Below are positions 39,796 through 47,643 of a stretch of DNA of 64,000 nt, piece after piece. A program made the position numbers and the translations under genes. Within the stretch, counting starts at the first letter, position 1. Each line of letters starts with the position of its first letter. The notes below the pieces were generated by a model. That model was not told the DNA's origin and did no database searches. It was given only the letters and a program-made list of their open reading frames with translations. The stretch comes from Blastococcus sp. CPCC 205250. Lineage in GTDB: Bacteria > Actinomycetota > Actinomycetes > Mycobacteriales > Geodermatophilaceae. Location: positions 62,001 to 126,000 of the forward strand of contig NZ_JABGCG010000008.1 of NCBI RefSeq assembly GCF_019799925.1, read 5' to 3'.

Positions 39796-40191
39796 GTGCA
39801 CTCGCTCACCGAGCGCTTCACCGCCGCCCTGCACCACCTCGACGCGGAAGGCGACGCCCAGCAGCTGGTCGATCTCACCGGCGACGACGCGACGCTGTTC
39901 AAGCTCCACCAGGACAACGAGGCCCACGGCCGCGACGGTGCCCAGCGGTTCTGGGAGGACTACCGCCACGTCTTCGGCGAGCTGGAGACGACGTTCACGT
40001 CCAGCACCGTGGGCGAGACGACCGCCGCGCTGGAATGGGAGTCGCGAGGCACGCTGCGCAGCGGCCGGCCCTTCACCTACCGCGGCGTCACGGTGATCGA
40101 GGGCGACGGCACCGACGAGGGCCTGCTCACCGGTGTGCGCACCTACTACGACTCGGCTGCCTTCCTGCAGGAGCCCGCCGGTACCGCCTGA
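39796..40191 (+). CDS. SnoaL/NTF2-like protein
   Basis: A 131-residue SnoaL-like protein: helix SLTERFTAALHHLDAEGDAQQLVDLTGDDATLFKL, GAQRFWEDYRHVFGELETTF, then strands TAALEWESRGTL and FTYRGVTVIEGD. The function is unknown; such proteins bind small hydrophobic ligands. GTG 39796 follows CCGGAGGA. It ends 21 bp before the convergent glycosylase gene. Confidence 0.8.
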   Translation: MHSLTERFTAALHHLDAEGDAQQLVDLTGDDATLFKLHQDNEAHGRDGAQRFWEDYRHVFGELETTFTSSTVGETTAALEWESRGTLRSGRPFTYRGVTVIEGDGTDEGLLTGVRTYYDSAAFLQEPAGTA

Positions 40192-40212
40192 CGACGCGGC
40201 GTCCCCGGCCGG

Positions 40213-41124
40213 TCATCCGCGGGCACCGCGCGCGTACCCGGGCGCGCCACGCAGCCGCCGGCCGCGCGAGCCGAAGGACTCCTCGTTGACGCCGCGCCGG
40301 AACCCCGGCCGGGTCGGTCGTTCGGCGAGCGACGGGAAGGGCCCGGGCTGGCAGTGCGGGCACCACCAGGTCTCGCGGGACCAGGGCTTGCCGGTGACCG
40401 CGTCGCGGAAGGCGACCGGCGTGCCGCACCGGCGGCACGGCCGCTCGGCCCTGCCGTAGACCCAGTGGGTCTCCCCTCGGCGGGTGTTGCCGGTGGTGAC
40501 CTGCCCGGGGTGGTCGAGCGAGTGCTGCATCATCCGGCGGGCCAGGCGGACCGTGGCGCGGAGGTCGACGTCGCGCACCGGCGTCCAGGGGGAGTGGCCG
40601 CGCAGGAAGCAGGTCTCGACCGCCCAGAGGTTGCCGATGCCGGCGAGGTTCCGCTGGTCCAGCAGCGCCTCGACGAGCGGCGCCTCGGGATCGCGCAGCA
40701 GGCGGTCGACGGCCACGTCCTCGTCCCACGAAGGTCCGAGCAGGTCCGGCCCGAGGTGACCGATGACCTCGTCCTCGCGGGCGGTCTCGACGAGTTCGAG
40801 CACCGGCATGCGCAGCGCGTACGCGGTCGGGCCGTCGGTCTCGAGGACGAGCCGGATCTCGTCGTCGAAGGTGCGCGGCAGCCGTTTGCCCGGGCCGACG
40901 ACCTGCCAGGCGCCGTCCATCTTGAAGTGGGTGTGCAGCGTCAGCCCGCCGCTGAAGCGGGTGAGCATGTGCTTGCCGTAGGAGTCGAACGCGGTGATGC
41001 TGCGGCCCCCGAGGTCGGCCGTCGCGAGCTGCGGGACGCGGAAGTCGCTGCGCACGACGGTGCGGCCGACCAGGTGCCCGCGCATCCGCCGGGCGGCCTT
41101 CCAGACGCTGTCTCCCTCCGGCAC
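40213..41124 (-). CDS. Fpg/Nei-family DNA glycosylase-AP lyase (Nei2-like)
   Basis: Base-excision repair enzyme of 303 residues that removes oxidised pyrimidines or purines and nicks the abasic site. It starts PEGDSVWKAARRM, so the catalytic proline and glutamate follow the removed Met. The H2TH domain is DQRNLAGIGNLWAVETCFLRG, and the C-terminal zinc finger is CRRCGTPVAFRD...WWCPHCQ (four cysteines). PEGDS and the DQRNLAGIGN motif point to the actinobacterial endonuclease VIII (Nei2) branch rather than MutM. The C-terminus has an extra basic Gly/Arg tail of about 40 residues. Confidence 0.92.
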   Translation of the reverse strand: MPEGDSVWKAARRMRGHLVGRTVVRSDFRVPQLATADLGGRSITAFDSYGKHMLTRFSGGLTLHTHFKMDGAWQVVGPGKRLPRTFDDEIRLVLETDGPTAYALRMPVLELVETAREDEVIGHLGPDLLGPSWDEDVAVDRLLRDPEAPLVEALLDQRNLAGIGNLWAVETCFLRGHSPWTPVRDVDLRATVRLARRMMQHSLDHPGQVTTGNTRRGETHWVYGRAERPCRRCGTPVAFRDAVTGKPWSRETWWCPHCQPGPFPSLAERPTRPGFRRGVNEESFGSRGRRLRGAPGYARGARG

Positions 41125-41196
41125 GCCTCCATGGTGCCCGCCGACACCTGGTCCCGCCGCCGCTGAGGGCCTCGGCCCGTCGGTCGCGCGGGCCGA

Positions 41197-41991
41197 TCAG
41201 GTCACACGGAACACCGGCCACCCGATCTCGGTGCGCCACGCGGCCGGGTCGCTCGTGTCCTTCGGCCCGACGAGGTAGACCTCCCGCACGGGCGCCGCCA
41301 CGGACATCGCGTTCCGCACGACCCAGGTGCCGAGCTCGCCGTAGGTGACGTCGACGCCGTCGTGCTCGCCGACGTGCGTGGCGACCGCGAGCTCCGCGGC
41401 GGGCAGGGTCACGGCGTGCACCCGGCCCGTGCGGATCGGAGCCGCTGTGGGCAGATAGACCAACACGTGGCCGCGGCCCTGCTCGAACAGCGAGTTGTCG
41501 TAGGTGCCCCCCGGCGCTCCGGTCACCCCGTCGCCGACCGCCGCCTCCAACTCGGCCATGGCGCCGGCGAACCAGGCCTCGACGTCGTCCTCGGCGACCA
41601 CGGCCGTGATCGCCGCGACCGTCCGGGCGGGCTCGGCGCGGAGCTCCACCCTGATCGGCGCAGGGTCGGGCCGCAGCAGGCGGCGCAGTGACACGACGGC
41701 GGCCCGGGTGCGGTCGAGCTCCGCCTCCAGGCGGCGGAGGTGGTCGGCGACGAGGGTCGCGCGGACGCCCGGGTCCGGTGACCGCAGGATCCGCTGCACG
41801 TCGCCGAGGGGGACGTCGAGTTCACGCAGCCGGTGGATGACCTGAGCGGTCGGGATCTGCTCGACGGAGTAGTAGCGGTAACCGGTGGCCTCGTCCACCA
41901 CCGCGGGCTCCAGCAGGGCGGCCTCGTGGTAGCGGCGCAGGGTCCGCACGGTGAGGTGGGTCAGACGCGAGAACTCCCCGATGGTCAGCAC
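41197..41991 (-). CDS. MerR-family regulator with GyrI-like effector domain
   Basis: A 264-residue transcription activator of the TipA/BmrR type. The winged helix-turn-helix reads LTIGEFSRLTHLTVRTLRRYHEAALLEPAVVDEATGYRYYSVEQ, followed by the dimer coiled coil (LRRLEAELDRTRAAVVSLRRLL). The C-terminal 160 residues form a GyrI-like small-molecule domain (TVAAITAVVAEDDVEAWFAGAMAELEAAV, HVLVYLPTAAPI, TYGELGTWVVRNAM). GTG 41991 is next to the palindromic operator at 42003-42027, so it probably autoregulates and activates the divergent NTF2 gene and the following reductase. Confidence 0.9.
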   Translation of the reverse strand: MLTIGEFSRLTHLTVRTLRRYHEAALLEPAVVDEATGYRYYSVEQIPTAQVIHRLRELDVPLGDVQRILRSPDPGVRATLVADHLRRLEAELDRTRAAVVSLRRLLRPDPAPIRVELRAEPARTVAAITAVVAEDDVEAWFAGAMAELEAAVGDGVTGAPGGTYDNSLFEQGRGHVLVYLPTAAPIRTGRVHAVTLPAAELAVATHVGEHDGVDVTYGELGTWVVRNAMSVAAPVREVYLVGPKDTSDPAAWRTEIGWPVFRVT

Positions 41992-42002
41992 CCCGCCAGC
42001 TT

Positions 42003-42027
42003 GGACTCTCCCCCGGGGGGAGAGTCC
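42003..42027. promoter_or_regulatory. MerR-type operator, perfect inverted repeat
   Basis: GGACTCTCCCCC (42003-42014), one G, then its exact complement (42016-42027). The A/CTCTCCCCC-type half sites and the position between the divergent merR-like gene and the NTF2-like gene are typical of MerR/TipA operators inside a long (19-bp) promoter spacer. TTGGAC at 42001 may be the plus-strand -35. Confidence 0.8.
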
Positions 42028-42069
42028 ACCGCTTGACCCTCCCGCTCCGCGAGGCCGCACGGTGAGCTC

Positions 42070-42432
42070 ATGACACAGAAGACCGACCTCCCGTCCGACC
42101 GCCTCCCGACCACCGTCAGCGGCTTCATGGCCGCCCACATCTCTCGCGACGCCGACACGGCTTCCTCGTTCCTCGACGAGGACGTCACGGTCGTCGACCA
42201 GGACGAGACGTTCCGTGGCCGAGAGCAGGTCCAGGCGTTCCTCCGCGACGCCGGTTTCGAGTTCGAGTACACGACGGAACAGATCGGGGCCGCCCGCGTC
42301 GACGACGAGCACTGGGTGGTGACCGTGCGGCTCGAGGGGACCTTCCCGGGCGGCGTCGCCGAGCTGGACTACCGGTTCACGCTGCGGGGGGACCTGATCA
42401 CCGAACTCGTCATCGCCAACCACGGAGGCTGA
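42070..42432 (+). CDS. SnoaL/NTF2-like protein
   Basis: A 120-residue SnoaL-fold protein divergent from the MerR-type regulator. It has the typical layout: helix TVSGFMAAHISRDADTASSFL, DEDVTVVDQDETFRGREQVQAFLRDA, and paired strands HWVVTVRLEGTFPGG and LDYRFTLRGDLITELVIANHGG. It is likely a target of the adjacent regulator. Its stop is 38 bp before the SDR start, so the two may share a transcript. Confidence 0.8.
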   Translation: MTQKTDLPSDRLPTTVSGFMAAHISRDADTASSFLDEDVTVVDQDETFRGREQVQAFLRDAGFEFEYTTEQIGAARVDDEHWVVTVRLEGTFPGGVAELDYRFTLRGDLITELVIANHGG

Positions 42433-42470
42433 CCGCACCCGTGCCAGGTCGATCAGCGAGGGAGGAACGG

Positions 42471-43258
42471 ATGTCCACGTCGGATCGGGACCGTCTGGAC
42501 GGTCGCCGCGCGCTGGTCACGGGCGGCTCGAAAGGCTCGGGTAGAGCGGTCGTCCGACGACTGCAGGAGATGGGGGCCGAGGTCTACGTGACGGCTCGGA
42601 CCATGCCCGAGGGACACGAGCACCCGGACCGGTTCATCGAGGCGGACACGTCGACGGTCGCCGGCGTCGACGCCGTGGCCAGTCGGATGGCCGGGATCGG
42701 TGGCCCGCTCGACATCCTGGTGCACGTCGTCGGAGGTGCGTCCACGCCGGCCGGCGGGTTCGCGGTCATCACCGAGGAGCAGTGGATGACCGAGCTGCAC
42801 CTCAACTTCCTGGGAGCGGTGCGCCTGGACCGCGCCCTCCTCCCGGCGATGATCGAGGCCGGGTCGGGCACGGTGCTGCACTTCACGTCGATCCAGCGTC
42901 AGATGCCCCAGTACGACGCATCCCTGGCGTACGCAGCCGCAAAGGCTGCGCTGCGCACGTACAGCAAGGCGCTCGCCAACGAACTGGCCCCGCGCGGCGT
43001 CCGGGTGAATGCGATCAGCCCCGGGGGATCCAGACGGAGGCCTATGAACGGTTCGTGGACCGGATCGCCGAGGGCAACGGACTCACCCGTGAGGCCGCTG
43101 CGCAGACGATCTACGACTCCCTCGGTGGCGTGCCCCTGGGGAGGTTCGCGAACACCGAGGAGATCGCCGACCTCGTCGGCTTCCTGATGTCGGACCGCGC
43201 GTCGGCGATCGTGGGCGCCGAGTACGTCATCGACGGCGGGACGGTGCCGACCGTCTGA
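42471..43258 (+). pseudogene. SDR-family oxidoreductase with a 1-nt frameshift
   Basis: Classical short-chain dehydrogenase/reductase. The N-terminal frame shows the NAD(P) motif ALVTGGSKGSGRAVVRRL, the catalytic serine in VLHFTSIQRQ, and the YxxxK pair in YDASLAYAAAKAALRTYSKALANEL. After VRVNAISPGG the frame is lost near 43020-43024. The correct continuation (IQTEAYERFVDRIAEGNG ... GRFANTEEIADLVGFLMSDRASAIVGAEYVIDGG) lies in the next frame to 43258. Adding one G to the run of five would restore a single protein of about 262 residues. ATG 42471 has GGGAGGA. It is either a recent pseudogene or a sequencing error. Confidence 0.8.
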
Positions 43259-43265
43259 GCGGTGG

Positions 43266-43300
43266 CGGTGGGCCGGCCGTCCTCGATGGCCGGCCCACCG
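43266..43300 (+). terminator. strong terminator after SDR
   Basis: A 13-bp perfect stem (43266-43278 with 43288-43300) with a 9-base loop, 8 bp past the SDR stop. It marks the end of the compositionally typical region; the next gene has different codon use. Confidence 0.8.
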
Positions 43301-43372
43301 GCGCCCGTCGTTCGCGGCGCTGCGTCCCCGGCTCCGAGCGAGGCGTACGCGGGGAGACGCCAGACCAGGAAA

Positions 43373-45031
43373 GTGAGCGATGCTGATGCGGTGTCTGACC
43401 CTGCAGTCTTTCTGGGTGTTGATCTCGGTTGGTCGACCGGTGCCACAGGACTGGCGGCCGTCGACGACACGGGGCGCCTGACGTCATCTGCAAGCGTCCA
43501 GAGCGACGACGAGATCGCCGAATGGATAGTGGCGCAGCCTGGTCACGTCGTCGTCGCTGCTGTCGACGCTCCGCTGATCGTGCCGAACGAGACTGGTCAG
43601 CGCGTCCCCGAGAAGCTCATCGGTCAGGCGTTCGGCGGTTTCGGGGCGTCTGCCCACACCTCCAATCACACCCGCTTTCCTGGCGGCGACACGCGGGGCA
43701 GGAGATTGGCTCAGCGCTTTGAGTGGGCGGTGGATCCTCAAGCGCCCACCGGCGGCGACGTCGGCGTCTGCATCGAGGTCTATCCACACCCTGCGCTTAT
43801 CGGACTGTTCGAGCTCCCGTACCGCTTGCACTACAAGAAGGGCAACGATCAGGGGCGGGCGCCGGGATTCCGGTTGTTCGTGCACCACCTCGAGTCCATC
43901 CCGGAACTGGACCTGGCGGGTAATCCCCGGTGGCGGCAGCTGAAACAGCTTATTGCCTCACCGCGCCCCGGCGACCTCACCCGCGTGGAAGACGAACTGG
44001 ACGCCATCGTCTGTGCTCACTTGGCGTGGCTGTGGCACCACCGGCGCAGCGGGCTGGAGATCTACGGCGATGTCGAAGTCGGCTACATCGTCGCGCCGCC
44101 CCCGCCTCTGCACCGGCCACAACAACCCGAACGACGGGATGAAGTCGCCAGCGTGCCGGCATCGGGACGCTCCGAGCGGGTGGTCCACGGCAATCCCATC
44201 GTCTACTCAGCTGAAGCCAACGGTGGTGACGGCGTGCCAGAAGCTGGCTCGGCGGCCGTTCCGCGAACAGCCGTTGACTCCGCCTGCCGATGCGGGTGTC
44301 ACGAGCGGGTCGGGCCGGGCGCCCGCTACCGACCAGGGCACGACGCCCGGCACGCTTCGCAGGTCGGCCGGGCGATGATCGCGGCGGGCGCCGAGGACCC
44401 CGTCTTGCTGGCCACACTGCCGAGCGAGGCGCTGCAGGCGAAGGCCCGGGCAATGCTGGACCGGTCCGCGTCGCGGGACCGGCCTCAGCGCGCGGTCTCC
44501 CGACCCAGCATCCCTCGAGGGACGCCGGTCATGCGATCGGAGGCGCCAGCGGTGACGGCTGAGACTCCTGGCACCTGGCACGACTCCGACCCGGCGACGA
44601 AAGCCGCCTGGCCTGTGGCAGTAGCTGCTTGGGTCCAGGCCACTCCGACCATTCTCGAGAGGGTCGCAGCCACCTACGGCGGCTCAATCACCTACGAGCA
44701 ACTCGCCCACCAGTTGTTCGACGAGACCGGCTACCGGACCCGGATGCTGCTGGGCCAATGGATCGGCCAGGTGCTCGGACCCGTGCAGGCCGCCACGCTC
44801 ACCGGAGGCAAACCCCCCTTGTCATCGCTGGTCGTAAGGGCGGCGACCGGTGGCGTGGGCGACGGGTACGTCAACCACGAGCACCCCGACGGCTTCGCCT
44901 CGTTCACCGAGCGGCAGCATGCCGCCGCCGTCGATCGCCTTGAGTGCTACCGCAGATATTGCGATCGGGTTCCTGGCGACGCGGCGCCACAGATGACGCC
45001 GCTCTTCATCGAGAAGCAGACATCTCGGTAA
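43373..45031 (+). CDS. DUF429 (RNase H-like) protein fused to cysteine motif and unknown C-terminal domain
   Basis: A multi-domain protein of 552 residues. Residues 10-225 are DUF429, a predicted RNase H-fold nuclease domain: FLGVDLGWSTGATGLAAVD, VVAAVDAPLIVPNETGQR and VEDELDAIVCAHLAWLWHH supply the acidic residues. A central CRCGCHERVGPGARYRPGHDARHA (about 305-330) is a compact cysteine/histidine motif. The C-terminal 140 residues include TWHDSDPATKAAWPVAVAAWV, YEQLAHQLFDETGYRTRMLLGQWIGQVL and PPLSSLVVRAATGGVGDGYV, a domain I recall from uncharacterised, often defence- or mobile-element-associated genes. GTG 43373 follows AGGA. Its codon third positions are more AT-rich than those of its left-hand neighbours. 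Function unknown. Confidence 0.65.
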   Translation: MSDADAVSDPAVFLGVDLGWSTGATGLAAVDDTGRLTSSASVQSDDEIAEWIVAQPGHVVVAAVDAPLIVPNETGQRVPEKLIGQAFGGFGASAHTSNHTRFPGGDTRGRRLAQRFEWAVDPQAPTGGDVGVCIEVYPHPALIGLFELPYRLHYKKGNDQGRAPGFRLFVHHLESIPELDLAGNPRWRQLKQLIASPRPGDLTRVEDELDAIVCAHLAWLWHHRRSGLEIYGDVEVGYIVAPPPPLHRPQQPERRDEVASVPASGRSERVVHGNPIVYSAEANGGDGVPEAGSAAVPRTAVDSACRCGCHERVGPGARYRPGHDARHASQVGRAMIAAGAEDPVLLATLPSEALQAKARAMLDRSASRDRPQRAVSRPSIPRGTPVMRSEAPAVTAETPGTWHDSDPATKAAWPVAVAAWVQATPTILERVAATYGGSITYEQLAHQLFDETGYRTRMLLGQWIGQVLGPVQAATLTGGKPPLSSLVVRAATGGVGDGYVNHEHPDGFASFTERQHAAAVDRLECYRRYCDRVPGDAAPQMTPLFIEKQTSR

Positions 45032-45094
45032 GAGCGAGCCCCTCCGCAGACTTGCCCTACGGCGGTCGAGGCGGCAGTCCCAGCCGTCCCGACA

Positions 45095-45230
45095 AGGGTC
45101 AGATTGGGGGTCGTACCGGGCCGTCCGGAGGGTCCTCCAGACCTTCCGGTTGCGTTGGCAGGCGAGCTGACCTGCGGTCTTACGAGGAGCGGGTGACCGG
45201 GATCGAAGCGGCATGGCCAGCTTGGAAGGC
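45095..45230. repeat. left attachment-site repeat (tRNA-Gly 3' fragment plus flank)
   Basis: Positions 45186-45230 repeat 61067-61111, the 3' half of tRNA-Gly, with one mismatch in 45 bases (45208). Weaker similarity at nearly the same offset extends left to about 45095 (right copy to about 60974). The fragment covers the T-arm, variable loop and part of the anticodon stem and cannot itself form a tRNA. It marks the far end of the island. The surrounding 45032-45356 has no gene. Confidence 0.8.
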
Positions 45231-45356
45231 GGGGACCACCCGGCTCGTGTGTGCAGGTCAGGCGCCCTATGGGCCCTCCCGTGAAGGGCTCGTGACCCAG
45301 CCATGACCCAGGGTCCCGGCGTGACCCACGCGTGACCCACGGCGGCTAATGACCTG

Positions 45357-45773
45357 TCAGTCGTCCGACTCCGGATCGTCGTCCGATGGGTTGTGTACTG
45401 CGCTCAGCATGGCGTCGAGTGAACGGGCGATCTCGGCTTCGCGGTCGTCCGCCGCGTGCTGGTAGAGCAGGGCGGCAGCAGGGGAGGAGTGCCCGCGCGG
45501 CGCATCCGTTCTGGTTGTGGCGCCGGTCGCGGCGGCGTGGGTGGCCCCGGTGTGGCGGGGGTCGTGCGGCCGGACCGCCGGCAGTCCGATGGCGTTCCCG
45601 GCGCGGCGGAAGGTCTGCTTCCAGTTGCTCCGGGCGAGGTAGCTGCCCGTACTGGTGGAGAACAGGAGGGCGTCCGGAGCATCGGCAACGTGCTGCTCCA
45701 GTGCCGTCGCGATGGCAGCGGGGAGCGCCACGGTTCGGCGCCCGGCGTCGGTCTCGGGCTCGCCGATCCCCAC
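45357..45773 (-). pseudogene. C-terminal fragment of tyrosine integrase
   Basis: A 138-codon remnant equal to the last third of the integrase at 48723. The two share AGRRTVALPA, LLFSTSTGSYLARSNW and NAIGLPAVRPH, and are also clearly similar at nucleotide level. It keeps the HxxR pair (PHDPRHTGAT) and the catalytic tyrosine (ALLYQHAADD) but has no N-terminal DNA-binding or first catalytic arginine region, and the segment before GHSSPAAA is altered (TTRTDAPRGH). It ends about 130 bp from the left repeat. It cannot be an active recombinase alone. Confidence 0.85.
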
Positions 45774-45968
45774 CGGCCGCTGACCGACGGCAGGTTGGCG
45801 GGCCTTCGCCGTTCTGCGGCTCCTTCGATGGCGTCTTCTGATGGCCGCGCTGCCGACTGCCGCGCGAACGACTCCTTAGCCTAATCGGATGACACGTTGC
45901 GACGGTGCTGGACGACTTAGGGGCTAAGTGTCAGTCTTCGCCTCCCTACATCGTCACCGGAGGCAGAC

Positions 45969-46157
45969 ATGGCACGGATCAATAAGGCAGTGGTGGTCAC
46001 CGAGGCGACCCGGGCGGCGCGGCGCGTCCACTTCGTGGTTGAGGACCCGGCTGTGATCAAGGCCGCGAAGCAGGCAGGCCGGGACGTCGCCCAGGCTGCC
46101 CGCTCGTGCACGGAGCTCGGCGGTGAGATCAAGGCATCATGGGCTCGCTCGGAGTGA
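45969..46157 (+). CDS. 62-residue hypothetical protein
   Basis: A small basic protein, ATG 45969 behind CCGGAGG. It is alanine-rich and mostly helical: INKAVVVTEATRAARRVHFVVEDPAVIKAAKQAGRDVAQAARSC. No family is recognised. The stop overlaps the next gene by 19 bp, so it is co-translated with the HTH-membrane protein and may regulate or cap it, as antitoxin-like or immunity partners do. That role is conjecture. Confidence 0.55.
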   Translation: MARINKAVVVTEATRAARRVHFVVEDPAVIKAAKQAGRDVAQAARSCTELGGEIKASWARSE

Positions 46158-47374
46158 ACTACTCGCCCGAGGCGCTCGGTCTGGTGGTCCGTGAGCTGCG
46201 CGAGGCGCAGTCCCCGAGGTTGACTCAGCGCGAACTGGGTGTCCGTGCGGGATACGGAGAGGCCGGCGCCGGAGTCGCGATCTCTCGTATCGAGAGCGGC
46301 CTCTCGAACCCCAGCGCCGACCGACTCGTCGGCCTCAACAAGGCGCTCGATCTCTTGCCCGGCGAGCTCGTGACCCTCGCCGCGCGGCGCACCGAAGCCC
46401 TTGCCGCGGCTGGCGAAGGATCGGCGGGCACGACGGACGAGTCCCTGCGGAACCGACTGGTGCGCGTGCAGCGCATCGTCGAAGAACGGACCGACCGCCT
46501 GTCGAGCACGGTGGATGCCTTCAACGAGGCGCACGACCAGGCTCGGGACGACTTCTTCCTCCCCTTCGTGCGCGCCGCCGATGCCATCTCGGGCGCCCCT
46601 TCACCGCCGACAGAAAGCGTGGAAGAGGGCGTTCCGGAAGAAGGCGCCGACGCCGCTGCCACAGCCGCGTTCCGGCTGCGCTTCGCGAGCTACGGGGTGG
46701 CCCAGACGCTGTCGGGGGCGGCAGCAGGCGCAGCAGTTGGGAGCGCGGCAGGCGCGGCTACGGCCTATGCGGCCTTTACCGCTGCCGTTACCTGGGGCAC
46801 GGCTTCGACCGGTGTCGCAATCTCTGGGCTGTCCGGCGTCGCCGCGTCCAATGCCGCGCTTGCGCTGCTGGGAGGCGGCACCCTCGCGGCCGGTGGAGCG
46901 GGCATGGCCGGCGGCGCCGCGCTTCTCACGGGGCTCGTCGCCGGCCCCGCAGTCATCCTGGCTGTGAGCGGTCTCGTGTGGGTCGCTCGCCGGAACCGGC
47001 AGCAGCGGCAGGAGCTCGCGGTGAAGCTCGACGAGGCCGAGGCGCAGCTCGATGCGCAGGCGCGGGGCGTCGAGGCGTTCGTTGACCTCGTGGGTCGCGC
47101 CGCCCGAATCCTCGAGTACGTCGCCGTCCACGGTGCGCATGCCCGAGATCGGTGGTCCCGACGACTGCAGGCGCCGACCGAGTGGGACGAGCTGTCGCCT
47201 GCGCAGCAGGAGCAGTACGACGACTTCGTCCAGCTCTGTGCGGCACAGCTCGCCGTGGCGACGCTCGACGTGGAGCGTCTGCTGGTGCTCCAGGGTGAGG
47301 AGCTCAACCAGGAGATCGGCCTCATGGACCAGATCCTCGACAAGAGCGAGGACCTGGTTCACAGCCGGGTGTGA
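46139..47374 (+). CDS. XRE-type HTH protein with glycine-rich transmembrane module
   Basis: A 411-residue protein. An N-terminal Cro/C1-type helix-turn-helix (LVVRELREAQSPRLTQRELGVRAGYGEAGAGVAISRIESGLSNPSADRLVGLNKAL) is followed by a helical, coiled region (NRLVRVQRIVEERTDRLSSTVDAFNEAHDQ). At about 190-280 lies a glycine/alanine-rich membrane segment (SGAAAGAAVGSAAGAATAYAAF, ALLGGGTLAAGGAGMAGGAALLTGLVAGPAVILAVSGLVWV). A charged coiled-coil C-terminus completes it. The LGGG-AAGG-GMAGG motif recurs in uncharacterised, often mobile-element proteins, possibly as a pore or membrane sensor. Function is unknown; a DNA-binding sensor with a membrane effector would fit a defence role. The 270 bp after it (to 47643) contain no gene. 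Confidence 0.6.
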   Translation: MGSLGVNYSPEALGLVVRELREAQSPRLTQRELGVRAGYGEAGAGVAISRIESGLSNPSADRLVGLNKALDLLPGELVTLAARRTEALAAAGEGSAGTTDESLRNRLVRVQRIVEERTDRLSSTVDAFNEAHDQARDDFFLPFVRAADAISGAPSPPTESVEEGVPEEGADAAATAAFRLRFASYGVAQTLSGAAAGAAVGSAAGAATAYAAFTAAVTWGTASTGVAISGLSGVAASNAALALLGGGTLAAGGAGMAGGAALLTGLVAGPAVILAVSGLVWVARRNRQQRQELAVKLDEAEAQLDAQARGVEAFVDLVGRAARILEYVAVHGAHARDRWSRRLQAPTEWDELSPAQQEQYDDFVQLCAAQLAVATLDVERLLVLQGEELNQEIGLMDQILDKSEDLVHSRV

Positions 47375-47643
47375 TGCGCTGGACGCCCTTGCTGTGCCGC
47401 CTGCTCCTGTGGGCCGGACTTCCGGTGCGAAGTGGAAGGGTCAGGCGAACCGGTCTATCAACCGCCCTACGGAACGATGGTGAACCGCTACGCACTCGAT
47501 CATGACGGCCTGGCAGTGTGCGGATTGACCATCCGCTGGGTTCGCCGTTGTACCCCGATCGCGTAGAGGGGACCCACTCTCGTAGTGGGAGAGGGCGAGG
47601 TTCACGCAAGCGCTTACGCCTGCTAAGTGGACCGCTGATGCTT

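Noticed and set aside
43262..43372. Upstream extension of the DUF429 gene
   Set aside because: It runs through the terminator hairpin at 43266-43300, and the RNase H-like domain begins after GTG 43373.
45357..45773. Independent complete integrase gene
   Set aside because: It lacks the N-terminal two thirds and aligns only with the end of the integrase at 48723, so it is called a remnant.
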